Assembly (NCBI RefSeq): GCF_003860125.1
Contig: NZ_RQYL01000019.1
Span: forward strand, 1-64,000
Origin: Fretibacterium sp. OH1220_COT-178
GTDB lineage: Bacteria > Synergistota > Synergistia > Synergistales > Aminobacteriaceae
DNA length: 64,000 nt
Direction: 5' to 3'
Part shown: in pieces, positions 1-8,698 of the stretch
How positions within the stretch are numbered: position 1 is the first letter of the stretch
Layout of the letters: each line of letters opens with the position of its first letter
Program-made: the position numbers and the translations under genes
Notes under the pieces: generated by a model
Seen by the model: only the letters and a program-made list of their open reading frames with translations
What the model was told of the DNA's origin: nothing
Database searches by the model: none

Positions 1-3000
1 CCGTCTCGCCCGTCAGCTGGTTCAGCGCGTTGTAGGTGTAGGTCGTCGCCACGCCGCCCACGCTCTTCGAAACGCGGTTCCCCGCCGCGTCGTAGGCGTA
101 GGTCGTGCTCGTCGTCGTCCCGTTCTCCGTCACCGTCTCGCCCGTCAGGCGGTACAGCGCGTCGTACGCGTACGTCACAGTCCGGTTGCCGCTCCGGCCG
201 CTCTCCTGAACCCCCAGGCGCTCGCCCGCGCTCCCCACCGTGTAGATGTACTCCGCAACCGATGACCCGTTGCGGTCCGTTATCCGCTCGCGCGTCAGCG
301 CGTTCACCGCGTCGTACTCGTACTCCGTCGTCAGGCCGTTGGAGTACGCCGCCTTCGTCAGGTTCCCGTTCGCGTCGTAGGCGTACGTCGTCACCGCGCC
401 CCCGCGGTCCGTCACCGAGGTCAGGCGGCCCAGCACGTCGTACGTGTTGGCCGTGCTCCCGTACGGCGTCGTCAGCCTCAGAACGCGACCCGCCCCGTCG
501 TACGCGTACGACAGCATCGATCCGTCCGGCTTCCGCTCCGACGTCAGACGCCCCAGCGCGTCGTACGTGTGGCGCGTCACCCCGTTCTCGTCCGTCACCG
601 TCTCGATGCGCCCCACCGCGTCGTGGACGAACGCCACCGTCCTGCCGCCCGCCGTGATCTGCCGCAGACGGTCCTTCGCGTCGTACGCGAACAGCGTCTG
701 CGACCCCGAGAAGTCCGTCACCGACTCCACGTTGCCCCGCGCGTCGTAGGCGGTCCGCTTCTCCTGCCCCGCCGCGTTCCTCGTTTTCACCAGACGCCCG
801 CGGTCGTCGTACTCGTACGACGTGCGGTTACCCGCGGGGTCCGTCACCGACGTCAGCTCGCCGACGGTGTTGTACCGGTAGACCCACTCCCGGTTCAGCG
901 CGTCGACAACCCCCGTCAGGCGGTCCAGCCCGTCATACTTGTACGCCGTCGCGTGTCCGTTCTGGTCCGTCTGGCCGGTTATCCTGCCGCGCGCGTCGTA
1001 GACGGTCGTCAGCGTGCTCCCGTTCGCCAGCACCGCCTTCGTCCGGTTCCCGTTCGCGTCGTACTCGTAGGCCGTCACGTTCCCCCTGGGGTCCTTCACC
1101 TGCGCCAGCTGGGACCTGTCGTTGTACGTGAACTCCGTTCGGTTGCCAAGGGCGTCCGTTATGGCCGTGTTCCGGTCGATGGAGTCGTACGCGTACGCCG
1201 TCGCCGCGCCCCCGCGGTCCGTCCGGCTCGTCAGACGGTTCTTCGCGTCGTAGGCAAATTGCTCCGACGAACCGTCCCCGTACGTCTTGCTCAGCAGATT
1301 TCCTACGTTGTCGTACGCCATCGCGACGGTCTGGCCGTATCGGTCCGTCGCCCTGACGTTGCGGTTCTCCGCATCGTACTCGAACAATTCCGTCGTCCCG
1401 TCGAAGTAGCTCACCCGCGTCAGGTTCCGGAAGACGTCGTACTCGAACGTCGTCCGCCGGCCCGACGAGTCCGTCATGGCCGTCCTGTTTCCCACGACGT
1501 CGTACTCCGCGTCCACGAACGTTCCGTCCGGGTACACCGTCTTCGTCACGTTCCCGTATACGTCGTACTGGTACGTCTCCGTCAGCGTCTTGTTGACGCC
1601 GTTCTCGCCCGTGCGCGTCAGGGTCTTGGAGAGGGCGTTCCCGTCCGCGTCGTACGTGAACGTCGCCGTCTCGCCCGCTCCGTTCGTCGTCGACAGCACG
1701 TTGCCCCCGCCGTCGTACGTGAACTGCATCACCGTTCCGATGGCGTCCGTGATGCTCCTCAGACGGCCGCCGCCCAGGTACTCGTACTGCTTCACGTTCC
1801 CCAGCGCGTCCGTCACCCGCGTCATCTGGCCCGCGTCGTCGTAGGCGAACTCCGCCTGCTTCAACCCGAAGGAATGGACCGTCAGCAGCTCGTTCTTGCT
1901 CGTGTACGCGTTCTCGACCTTCAGACCCAGCGCGTTCGTCATCGACAACAGACGACCGTCGGCCGAGTAGCTGTACTGCGTCACGTTCCCCAGCGCGTCC
2001 GTCGTCGTCGCCCGGCGGCCGTTCTCGTCGTAGGTGTGCGTCGTCGTGTGCCCGTTGCCGTCCGTCACCGACAGCTCGTTCCCGCGCTCGTCGTAGACGT
2101 GGAGCGTCGTGTTCCCAAGGCGGTCCGTCACCACCGTACGCCGCGCGTCCAGGTCGTGCGCGTACGACAGACGACGCCCGCTCGCGTCCACCACCGCAAT
2201 GAGCCGGCCCGCCTCGTCGTACTCGTTGCGCGCCACCTGCACCCCGCGCGGGTCCGTGATGTTCGTCAGGTAATGCGTTCCGTCGTACCCGTACGTCGTC
2301 TCATGGCCGCCGATGTCCGTCACCGAGGCCAGGTCGCCCGCGTCGTCGTAGCGGTACGTGACCGAACGGCCCGTCGGCCCGCTGATCTTCGTGATCCGCT
2401 TCAGGCCGTCCCGCTCGAAGACGATGGACTTGCCGTCCGAGTGGATCACGCTGTCCTCCGAAATCGTCACGACGTCCCCGTTCGTGCCCGTCACGCTTTC
2501 CAGGCCCGTCTGGTCGTTGAAGACATAGACGGTTCCGTCCACCGCCGTCAGCTTGTACCGCTGCGGGTTGTAGGGATCGAGATCGTAGTCGTAGATCCCG
2601 CCCTGCTGATACAGCAGTTCCGTGGACTGGCCCAGGGGCTCCAGCTTCGACTTGCTGCCGTTCGTGCTCTCGTAATACGCCACCAGCCAGCGAATCGGAT
2701 AGATCGACTGATCGGGCTGGAGCTTCAGCGCAAACTTGTCCGTCTTTCCGTTGCCCCAGTGGACGACCACCTCGTGAGGCTTTTCCTCCACCATCCTGTA
2801 GGTCTTCCTCCAGCCGCTTCCGGTCTGGACCCTCTTCCAGTTCTTGCCCGGCGTGCCGTTCTCCGAGAGCGTCGCCTTGGACAGTTTCATCTCCCAGCCG
2901 TAGCCGAACCGGCCGATGGCGTCCTTTTCCCTGCTGTCGTAGGTCCGTATGACCGAGAGGGGGAGGCCGTGGATGGGGATGTCCATGTCCACGAAGCTCA

Positions 3001-3556
3001 TCGAGAAGTTCCCGACCTTCAACTCTCCCTCCACCGAGACCGTGATCTCCTTCTCGGCCGAGGTGCCGCCCGCCTCCACCGTGAGCCGCAGGATGTAGTG
3101 GCCGTTGGTCAGGAGCGTGGGGTCGAACACGCCCAGGACGCCGCCGTCCACGGGCTGCGTCCCCTCGGCGAACACGGTGTAGGTGGACGGTACGTAGCCC
3201 GGGTCGCCGGGGTTGCGCATCTGCACCGGCGCGTAGGCCAGCGTGAACTTCGTCATGCCGTCGGCCGCGGCGGTACCGACGATCTCCGTCGGCGCCGTGA
3301 CCACGGCCATGTCCGAGGGCGCGGTCAGCTCGGCCGTGGCCGCAGGCGCGGCGACGGCCGCACGGACGGGACGGCTCCGGGTGGAAAAAACGTTGTCGTC
3401 GTTCGTATCGAGGGAGGCGTATTGCGTGGAGACCGTGCGGATGAGCCGAGGGGAGTTCCTTTTGCCTTCACCCGCGAAAACGGGGAGGGGCAGCAGCTGG
3501 AAGAACAGGCTGAACACCAGCAGAGCCGCCGTGATTCTTCGGGACCTGTAACGCAT
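1..3556 (-). CDS. Secreted RHS/YD-repeat protein, 3' end outside the window
   Basis: The minus-strand frame from the ATG at 3556 stays open to the left edge, giving at least 1185 codons with no stop. A GGAGG-type ribosome site lies just upstream. The N-terminus (MRYRSRR, then a hydrophobic stretch ending PVFAGEG) is a signal peptide. An immunoglobulin-like region (about residues 85-190) is followed by an RHS N-terminal segment (GLPLSVIRTYDS ... FGYGWEM). From about residue 420 a long run of YD repeats (YDxxGNxxxxTDxxG, roughly thirty copies) continues to the edge. Such repeats fold into a beta shell that in RHS/Tc toxins encloses a C-terminal effector. The effector tip and any immunity gene lie outside the window, so toxin function cannot be judged. 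Confidence 0.9.
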   Translation of the reverse strand, partial: MRYRSRRITAALLVFSLFFQLLPLPVFAGEGKRNSPRLIRTVSTQYASLDTNDDNVFSTRSRPVRAAVAAPAATAELTAPSDMAVVTAPTEIVGTAAADGMTKFTLAYAPVQMRNPGDPGYVPSTYTVFAEGTQPVDGGVLGVFDPTLLTNGHYILRLTVEAGGTSAEKEITVSVEGELKVGNFSMSFVDMDIPIHGLPLSVIRTYDSREKDAIGRFGYGWEMKLSKATLSENGTPGKNWKRVQTGSGWRKTYRMVEEKPHEVVVHWGNGKTDKFALKLQPDQSIYPIRWLVAYYESTNGSKSKLEPLGQSTELLYQQGGIYDYDLDPYNPQRYKLTAVDGTVYVFNDQTGLESVTGTNGDVVTISEDSVIHSDGKSIVFERDGLKRITKISGPTGRSVTYRYDDAGDLASVTDIGGHETTYGYDGTHYLTNITDPRGVQVARNEYDEAGRLIAVVDASGRRLSYAHDLDARRTVVTDRLGNTTLHVYDERGNELSVTDGNGHTTTHTYDENGRRATTTDALGNVTQYSYSADGRLLSMTNALGLKVENAYTSKNELLTVHSFGLKQAEFAYDDAGQMTRVTDALGNVKQYEYLGGGRLRSITDAIGTVMQFTYDGGGNVLSTTNGAGETATFTYDADGNALSKTLTRTGENGVNKTLTETYQYDVYGNVTKTVYPDGTFVDAEYDVVGNRTAMTDSSGRRTTFEYDVFRNLTRVSYFDGTTELFEYDAENRNVRATDRYGQTVAMAYDNVGNLLSKTYGDGSSEQFAYDAKNRLTSRTDRGGAATAYAYDSIDRNTAITDALGNRTEFTYNDRSQLAQVKDPRGNVTAYEYDANGNRTKAVLANGSTLTTVYDARGRITGQTDQNGHATAYKYDGLDRLTGVVDALNREWVYRYNTVGELTSVTDPAGNRTSYEYDDRGRLVKTRNAAGQEKRTAYDARGNVESVTDFSGSQTLFAYDAKDRLRQITAGGRTVAFVHDAVGRIETVTDENGVTRHTYDALGRLTSERKPDGSMLSYAYDGAGRVLRLTTPYGSTANTYDVLGRLTSVTDRGGAVTTYAYDANGNLTKAAYSNGLTTEYEYDAVNALTRERITDRNGSSVAEYIYTVGSAGERLGVQESGRSGNRTVTYAYDALYRLTGETVTENGTTTSTTYAYDAAGNRVSKSVGGVATTYTYNALNQLTGET

Positions 3557-4002
3557 GAGATGCCTCCTTATTCGTCGTCAACCCGTTGTGGGGAAAAGCC
3601 GGCAAGCCGAACTTTCGGCTCCGTTCAGATGCCGTTTTCCATCCCGCCACCCCTTTCTTCCTTCGCGCCCGCTTCGCACGTTCCCCCCGTCCTCATTTCC
3701 CGCGCAGGGGAGAAGCGCGCACCGAGAAACAAAAAGCGCGAAACGAGCCCATTTGAGGCTGCTTCGCGCTTGCGTTCTGAGGAAGTCGTTCATCGGGCCG
3801 CGTCGCCGCCAAATGTCAGACATGCCAAACTTTGTTTTTGTCCTAAAAAACTCTTCTTTCCGCCATATTTAGTAAAATATCAACAACATTTATTGGCAAT
3901 AGGTATTTTTACTGATTTTGCGGGCGGCAGACCCGATCGCGCATGCTGCCCGCAGGATGGGCCTCGGTTTTTCGACTCGTAAGACGTGAGGTGCTCCCAC
4001 GG
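3557..4002. other. 446-bp intergenic region, partly AT-rich
   Basis: This stretch separates the RHS gene from the upstream lipoprotein gene, both on the minus strand. About 3825-3925 is strikingly AT-rich for this genome, and it presumably carries the promoter of the RHS gene. I could not fit a convincing -35/-10 pair. No small gene with a ribosome site was found. Confidence 0.5.
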
Positions 4003-4584
4003 TCATTCCTTCGCCAGCCCGAGGCTCCGGATGGCCCGGTCCGCAACGTCGTCGAGCGGGTCCTCCGTGCCCTCCTCGGGGGAGGCGGGGTAGGAGATCT
4101 CGCATTCGCCCCAGACCTCCTCGTTCGCCACCATTCTGCGCCGATGGAACGTCTTTCCATCCCACCAGCAGAGCTCCCAGGAGTCGTCCTCCCTGTTTTC
4201 GAACGAGATGGTCTTTGTCCCGACCGCGTTCTTCGCCTCGGCGAAGGATGAGTCGAGGTGTCCTTCGTCCATGACGTGGCCGCCCGAGACGCGGAACTGC
4301 GCTTTGCCGTCCTCCGAGGCCAGGACCATCCCGTCCCCGTTCTCCGGCAGCAGGACGACCTTCGTGAAGACCTTGTGCGGCACCTTGACGGCGTAACCGA
4401 AACGCTCGTTGAAGTACGCGAGCAGCCCCCGGTCCTCCGGGTCCCAGCTGGGGTAGAGGTCTGCCGTCGCTCCGCTCGCTTCGTCCCTGAGCGTCAGGAC
4501 CGGATTCTGGGCCGGGGCGCACGATGCCGCCAGAAGCAGAAGCACCGCGATCAGAGCTGTCTTTGCAAGGATGTTCCTCGTCAT
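4003..4584 (-). CDS. Putative lipoprotein of unknown function
   Basis: 193-aa protein beginning MTRNILAKTALIAVLLLLAASC. The lipobox LAASC at about residues 18-22 predicts cleavage by signal peptidase II and lipid attachment by Lgt, whose gene is at 37509-38309. The ATG at 4584 is preceded by a GAGGAGGAA ribosome site. Longer in-frame extensions upstream lack the signal peptide context and are rejected. The mature part is acidic, with no family I recognise. It lies 77 bp downstream of the MEMO-like gene on the same strand and may be co-transcribed with it. Confidence 0.8.
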   Translation of the reverse strand: MTRNILAKTALIAVLLLLAASCAPAQNPVLTLRDEASGATADLYPSWDPEDRGLLAYFNERFGYAVKVPHKVFTKVVLLPENGDGMVLASEDGKAQFRVSGGHVMDEGHLDSSFAEAKNAVGTKTISFENREDDSWELCWWDGKTFHRRRMVANEEVWGECEISYPASPEEGTEDPLDDVADRAIRSLGLAKE

Positions 4585-4661
4585 TGTTCTCGTTCCTCCT
4601 CGTCGTTTGTCCTTAAAAGTTCGGAAATCTCGCATAAAAACCTTGGGGGCGATGGCAGGGC

Positions 4662-5447
4662 TCATTCCGCCGCGGGAACGGCCGTTCCCTTCGAGAACAG
4701 CACGGTGGCGTGCCCGGTGGTGCGGTCCGCGTTGGCCAGAAAGTCCGAGGAGTTGCTGCGCTCCAGAAGTTCGCTCCGGGTGACCCCCAGGCTTTGCAGC
4801 AGCGTCAGGAAGAGGCGCGCTCCCCGCGGACAGTCCACGTCCAGGCGGTTGAGTTCGCGCAGCCGAAACGCGCGTATCGCGGCGAGGCTGCGGTCGTCCT
4901 CGGCGTCGGACTCCGCCCGGGGCTTGTAGTGGGAGAGGTCCATGCTCAGGATCACCACGCCGCCCCGGTCCCGGAGAAGCGCCTCCAGGGTTTTGCGGAC
5001 GCGCAGAACCTGCAGGTCCGTCGCGGGGGACCTCACGACGATCGGCAGAACCGGGACGTCGCCGAAGTACTTCCGGATGCGCGGGATGTGCTCGGTGATG
5101 CCGTGGTCGCGCCGGGGAACGTCGTCCTGGCGCAGAGCGGAGCCCCGGAGCCTCAGGGCGCCCTCCGCGTCGGCGCGCAGGAGGCCCGACGGAGTCCGCC
5201 AGTCCGAGGCGCAGAACACGAGGTTTTGGCGCGCCCTCATGAAGTGGTCGGGCCCGATCAGGACCACGCGTTCCGGGGCCGGAACCTGTTCCCGAAGCCG
5301 TTCGTAAAGGCGGTCGATGAGGGCCCCCGCCACGTTGTGATGGGGGGCGATGGCCCCGACGACGGGGTTCGGCCCCTGGGCACAGGCCCAGCGGGGCGAG
5401 GCGATGATGAGGAGGGCCAACAGGAAACGCATGGGACAACGCAACAT
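4662..5447 (-). CDS. Secreted MEMO1/AmmeMemoRadiSam-B family protein
   Basis: 261 aa. It resembles the MEMO family (AmmeMemoRadiSam system protein B), a fold related to extradiol dioxygenases that binds a metal through histidines. Visible blocks are APHHN near residue 33, LIGPDHF, the PVLPIVV strand and SMDLSHY. Most bacterial members are cytosolic and sit next to AMMECR1 and a radical-SAM gene. Here neither partner is nearby, and the protein starts MLRCPMRFLLALLIIASPRWACAQG, a signal peptide. The AAGGAG site 6 bases before the ATG at 5447 fixes the start. A 10-bp hairpin (5479-5503) separates it from the DUF3160 gene upstream. Confidence 0.75.
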   Translation of the reverse strand: MLRCPMRFLLALLIIASPRWACAQGPNPVVGAIAPHHNVAGALIDRLYERLREQVPAPERVVLIGPDHFMRARQNLVFCASDWRTPSGLLRADAEGALRLRGSALRQDDVPRRDHGITEHIPRIRKYFGDVPVLPIVVRSPATDLQVLRVRKTLEALLRDRGGVVILSMDLSHYKPRAESDAEDDRSLAAIRAFRLRELNRLDVDCPRGARLFLTLLQSLGVTRSELLERSNSSDFLANADRTTGHATVLFSKGTAVPAAE

Positions 5448-5478
5448 CGTATTCTCCTTAGGGGTGGGGGAGGGAACG

Positions 5479-5503
5479 CTCCGGGGGCGCGAGGCCCCCG
5501 GAG
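5479..5503 (-). terminator. Intercistronic hairpin between DUF3160 and MEMO-like genes
   Basis: A 10-bp perfect stem (CTCCGGGGGC / GCCCCCGGAG, 5-nt loop) directly follows the DUF3160 stop on the minus strand. No T-run follows, so it may be a partial terminator or an RNA-stabilising hairpin. Confidence 0.45.
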
Positions 5504-5518
5504 CCGATCGAACCGGGA

Positions 5519-8017
5519 CTACTCGTGCAGCTTGGAGTGCCAGGCGGGCAGGTATTGCTTCAGCTCGTCCTGCTTCTTCTCGTCGTAGACGATCGCCTTC
5601 CACTGGTCGTCGTCCATGCGCCCCTTCTCCAGGGGCTGGGTGAAGGTGTAGTAGGAGAACATGTACCCCTCCGTCACCCGGAAGCCGCCGGAGCGGTCGT
5701 TGACGTAGACGCTGAGCCTGCGCGGCGTGCCGACCCCCATGAAGAGGGCCAGCCCGGCCGAGGCGTCCGTCGCCACGTCGGCGACCAGCGCCATCCTCAG
5801 CTGATTCTGCGCCTCCTCGCCGAACACCTCGTAGATGTCCTCGGGAAGGACGGAGGGCAGGCGAAGGTCGCGGATGGCCAGGAAGTCCGACGGCGTCATC
5901 GCGTCCTCGAGGGCGCGGTCCGCGATGCCGGCCAGGGTCTCCATCTCCTCCGCAAACTGAGTGAACTTGTCGCGGTAGAACTCGTGCTCCTCGGGGAACA
6001 TGGGGGTCAGAAACTTCAGGGTCCTGCGCGCGCTCTCCGCCAGGGCGCGGTAGAGCTTGGGCTCGGGCTCCACATAGCCGCGCGGCAGGGGCTGGGCGAA
6101 GGCTCCGGCCTCCCATCCGTCCTCGCCGCTGCCCATCTCCGCCCCGCTCTGCTCGGCGTAGAGGATGGTGTCGTGCTTCAGCTCGGCCATGGAGGCCTCC
6201 GCCGTCGTCAGCTTCTTGTAGCTCCACGCGGGGGAGCGGAAGAAGAACTGTTCCGAACCCTCGGACGTGCTGTAGGCCCCGAGGGCGTCGAGCCAGGAGG
6301 TGTAGACGTTGTCCCCGTCGGCGGAGCCCCGATACTCCGGCCAGCGGCCCCGGAGGCCCTCCAGATTTCTGGAGTAATTCTCGAACCTCTCGTACTGCGC
6401 GACCTCCTCCCGGGCTCTGGGCGAGCCCAGCACCGCCATGACGTCCAGCGGGTCGGGAAGGCCGCGCCGGTTCTCCAGCGTGCCCGTCGCGGGATGGGTG
6501 AGCGCGTCGAAGACCATCGCGTCGAAGGTGATCCGTCGCGGGAGGATGGCGAACTTCTTGCCGGGCAGCTTCTGGACGGCGCTTTGTTTGCCCGCCTTGT
6601 CGAGGGCCTCCATGATCTCCCTGACCTTGTCCGGGTTCCTCAGGTCCCCGAACGCGAACGGCTTGAGCGCCGCGGAAAGGTCGTCGGCCGTGTTGACGTT
6701 GGAGCTGCCCACCAGATAGCGGATGGGGTCGTAGAGCGTGCGCCATTTCTCCTGCACCTCGGGGACGGAGAGGATGTGGCACAGCAGCATCGTGGCCGCG
6801 GCGCCGCTCTCCGTGTCCAGCGGGAAGGGCGTTCCCAGGAGATAGGTGGTGCGGAAGTAGACCTTGAGGTCGTCGTTCAGCGTGTAGTGCCCCCGCGGGG
6901 CGAAGAGCGTGAAGTCCTGCGGCATCTCCGTGAAGGGGTTCTGGCCCATGCCCCGCCCCTCCATGATCCCCTCGGCCAGGGGCTTGAGCCCGTCGTGGAT
7001 CTCGGAGCCCCCGTTCGTCAGCAGGTGCATGGCCAGGGCGAGGTAGTCGACGACCTTGGAGGCGGCGTCGCGGCCCAGCTCCGAGGACTCCAGGTCCTGC
7101 GGCAGGGCCTTCATGGCCTCGTTGATGGCCGCGAGCAGTTCGAAGGTCCGCCCCGTCAGGACCTTCTCCTCCACCTTCTGGAGCATCCGGTCGAAGTAGA
7201 GGTGGAACGCGTGGAGCGGCAGGTCCGCGGCGATGAACCGGGGCGTCAGTGGATCGATCGCGTTGTAGGCGTCCACCAGGTCGTCCTCGTTCAGCGATTT
7301 CTGCAGGACGGGCCGGGGGTCGACGTAGAAGCCGTTTTTCAGCAGGCCCTCGCGCTCGGCGTCGTCTTTGTAGGAGAGCTTGTCCTCCTCGACCTTCGAG
7401 AGGTCCGGGGCGCTGGCCGCCAGGTCGATGAGGGCGGACTCGGGCAGCCATCCGGCGCGCCGGTCGGAGCCCGCAATGCCGGCATGCTCATCCTGGCCCG
7501 AGAGATAATCCGTGCCGAAGGTGCAGAGCAGCCAGGCCGCCCCGGAGGCGTCCTTCGCGCGCCCCTCCACCGTGACCACGGCCCCGCGCGGAAGGGAGAA
7601 GTCGTGGAACTCCGACACGGGGCGCTTGCCCGGCAGAAGATGGGGAACGACGTCCTCCAGGACCTGGAAGGACTTTGCGTCCACCGCTTCGTATTGGGGC
7701 ATGGACGTCAGCGCGGAGGCCTCCGCGACGCCCAGCTCCCCCTCGGGCCCCGTCAGGGCCAGCCACCCCTTCTTCGAGGCGGGGCGCCCCTCCACGAGGT
7801 CGCCGTAGGCCAGCATGGCCGCCACCTCCATGTCCGCCGGTATGTTCTTCCATCCTCCCTTGGGCGCGGGCTTGGCGGTTTTCAGGTTCTCGAAGACCGG
7901 GGCCAGGAGCGCCGTGACGACGTACTGCTTCGTGCCCTGAGCCAGCACGGGCGGCGCCGAAAACAACAACGCGGCGCAAGCGGTGCACAGTGCGATTGCG
8001 AGCCACTTCCTTTTCAT
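5519..8017 (-). CDS. DUF3160-family secreted protein
   Basis: 832 aa with signal peptide MKRKWLAIALCTACAALLFSAPPVLAQ. The ATG at 8017 is preceded by GAGGTGAT; an upstream in-frame extension has no ribosome site and spoils the signal peptide. Residues about 28-230 resemble an SH3-like N-terminal module (GWLALTGPEGELG, GWLPESALI). The remainder is the large alpha-helical DUF3160 region, whose function I do not know. It is first in a minus-strand series with the MEMO-like protein and the lipoprotein, so all three gene products are probably extracytoplasmic. Confidence 0.8.
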   Translation of the reverse strand: MKRKWLAIALCTACAALLFSAPPVLAQGTKQYVVTALLAPVFENLKTAKPAPKGGWKNIPADMEVAAMLAYGDLVEGRPASKKGWLALTGPEGELGVAEASALTSMPQYEAVDAKSFQVLEDVVPHLLPGKRPVSEFHDFSLPRGAVVTVEGRAKDASGAAWLLCTFGTDYLSGQDEHAGIAGSDRRAGWLPESALIDLAASAPDLSKVEEDKLSYKDDAEREGLLKNGFYVDPRPVLQKSLNEDDLVDAYNAIDPLTPRFIAADLPLHAFHLYFDRMLQKVEEKVLTGRTFELLAAINEAMKALPQDLESSELGRDAASKVVDYLALAMHLLTNGGSEIHDGLKPLAEGIMEGRGMGQNPFTEMPQDFTLFAPRGHYTLNDDLKVYFRTTYLLGTPFPLDTESGAAATMLLCHILSVPEVQEKWRTLYDPIRYLVGSSNVNTADDLSAALKPFAFGDLRNPDKVREIMEALDKAGKQSAVQKLPGKKFAILPRRITFDAMVFDALTHPATGTLENRRGLPDPLDVMAVLGSPRAREEVAQYERFENYSRNLEGLRGRWPEYRGSADGDNVYTSWLDALGAYSTSEGSEQFFFRSPAWSYKKLTTAEASMAELKHDTILYAEQSGAEMGSGEDGWEAGAFAQPLPRGYVEPEPKLYRALAESARRTLKFLTPMFPEEHEFYRDKFTQFAEEMETLAGIADRALEDAMTPSDFLAIRDLRLPSVLPEDIYEVFGEEAQNQLRMALVADVATDASAGLALFMGVGTPRRLSVYVNDRSGGFRVTEGYMFSYYTFTQPLEKGRMDDDQWKAIVYDEKKQDELKQYLPAWHSKLHE

Positions 8018-8273
8018 CGGGATCACCTCGTTCGTTTTTGCGCGTTCCCGGGCGACGGGACGTCCCCCGTGCCCGACAACGCTGCATCCCTGCAACCGTA
8101 TAGTATACCGTCGGTGCGCATCCGTAAACCTACCCCGGGTCGGTCCGCAAGGGTGGTTTTTGCCATTTTGGGCGAGGCCCCGGAGGGGACGGCTCCCTAC
8201 GCCCGGATCGGTGCGGCGACGCGGGAATAAGCCTCTTCTCCGGGAGCTCCGTCAGGATTGTCGATCGCAGTTA
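8018..8273. other. Divergent intergenic region upstream of the DUF3160 gene
   Basis: This lies between the divergent DUF3160 gene and the plus-strand promoter at 8274. On the minus strand a TATACT hexamer (8102-8107) is a candidate -10 for the DUF3160 operon, but no good -35 accompanies it. No small gene is visible. Confidence 0.35.
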
Positions 8274-8322
8274 TTGACATATGATGGAAATAGGATATAG
8301 TTATAAATGACATATGTCGTTT
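8274..8322 (+). promoter_or_regulatory. Strong sigma70-type promoter with palindromic operator
   Basis: TTGACA at 8274-8279, a 16-bp spacer and TATAGT at 8296-8301 make a near-consensus promoter. The predicted start near 8308 lies in a palindrome, AAATGACAT|ATGTCGTTT (8305-8322, 8 of 9 pairs, with a perfect GACATATGTC core). The 9-mer TGACATATG is repeated over the -35 (8275-8283) and the start site (8308-8316), 33 bp apart. This looks like a two-site operator. It drives the His/Cys-rich mini-protein and DUF134 regulator. Confidence 0.7.
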
Positions 8323-8478
8323 ATTTGCGGCCGGGTCCGGCGGAGCGGCCGACAGGGTCCCTTCAAAGGTCAGGCCGAGGCGTGGCCCTCAGGCCCGCTC
8401 GTGCGACGAAGGGTCCGCCGGGACGTCCGTTGTTCGTCATCCATTTATTTGTTTCAAAAATTCGAGGAGGGCAAGATC

Positions 8479-8694
8479 ATGCAGAATCATGAGGAATCGG
8501 GTCGGGGCGCTCATCACGGCTGCTGTCACGGACGCGGCAAGGCGGAATGCGGCAAGGCCGGGGAGGGAAGGGGACACTGCCACGGGAGGAAGGACGGCCG
8601 CGGTCACGGCGGTCACGGCGGCCAGGGTGCCGGTTGCTGCTGCGGCTCGAAGGACGAGGGAAAAGGGACGGATTCCTGCGATCCCTTGGCCTGA
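8479..8694 (+). CDS. Small His/Cys/Gly-rich protein, putative metal-binding
   Basis: 71 aa, made mostly of Gly, His, Cys and charged residues, with clusters such as HHGCCHGRG, GHCHGR and GCCCGS. There is no signal peptide or membrane segment. The ATG at 8479 follows a GAGGAGG site. It precedes a DUF134 regulator by 4 bp. DUF134 genes are often found near small Cys/His-rich proteins and NifX/NifB-like metallocluster proteins. A metal or cluster chaperone or buffer role is inference from composition and context. About 170 nt of leader separates it from the promoter at 8274. Confidence 0.65.
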   Translation: MQNHEESGRGAHHGCCHGRGKAECGKAGEGRGHCHGRKDGRGHGGHGGQGAGCCCGSKDEGKGTDSCDPLA

Positions 8695-8698
8695 GGCG

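Noticed and set aside
1-2400. Repeated DNA as a CRISPR array
   Set aside because: The repeats are diverged, coding and in frame (YD repeats), without fixed-length spacers.
3825-3930. AT-rich stretch as a replication origin
   Set aside because: No DnaA-box cluster (TTATNCACA) is seen and no dnaA, dnaN or gyr gene is near; a promoter region is enough to explain it.
569-3982. 1137-codon plus-strand open frame
   Set aside because: It is the shadow of the YD-repeat gene on the other strand. Its product is arginine/valine-rich low-complexity sequence, while the minus frame reads regular YD repeats with a signal peptide and ribosome site.
4662-7451. 929-codon minus-strand frame covering DUF3160 and MEMO
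   Set aside because: Only the last 261 codons read as a real protein; the rest is the DUF3160 gene in another frame.
8489-8698. Alternative frame upstream of DUF134 overlapping the His/Cys-rich gene
   Set aside because: No ribosome site and arginine/alanine-rich shadow sequence; DUF134 proteins begin at MPRP.
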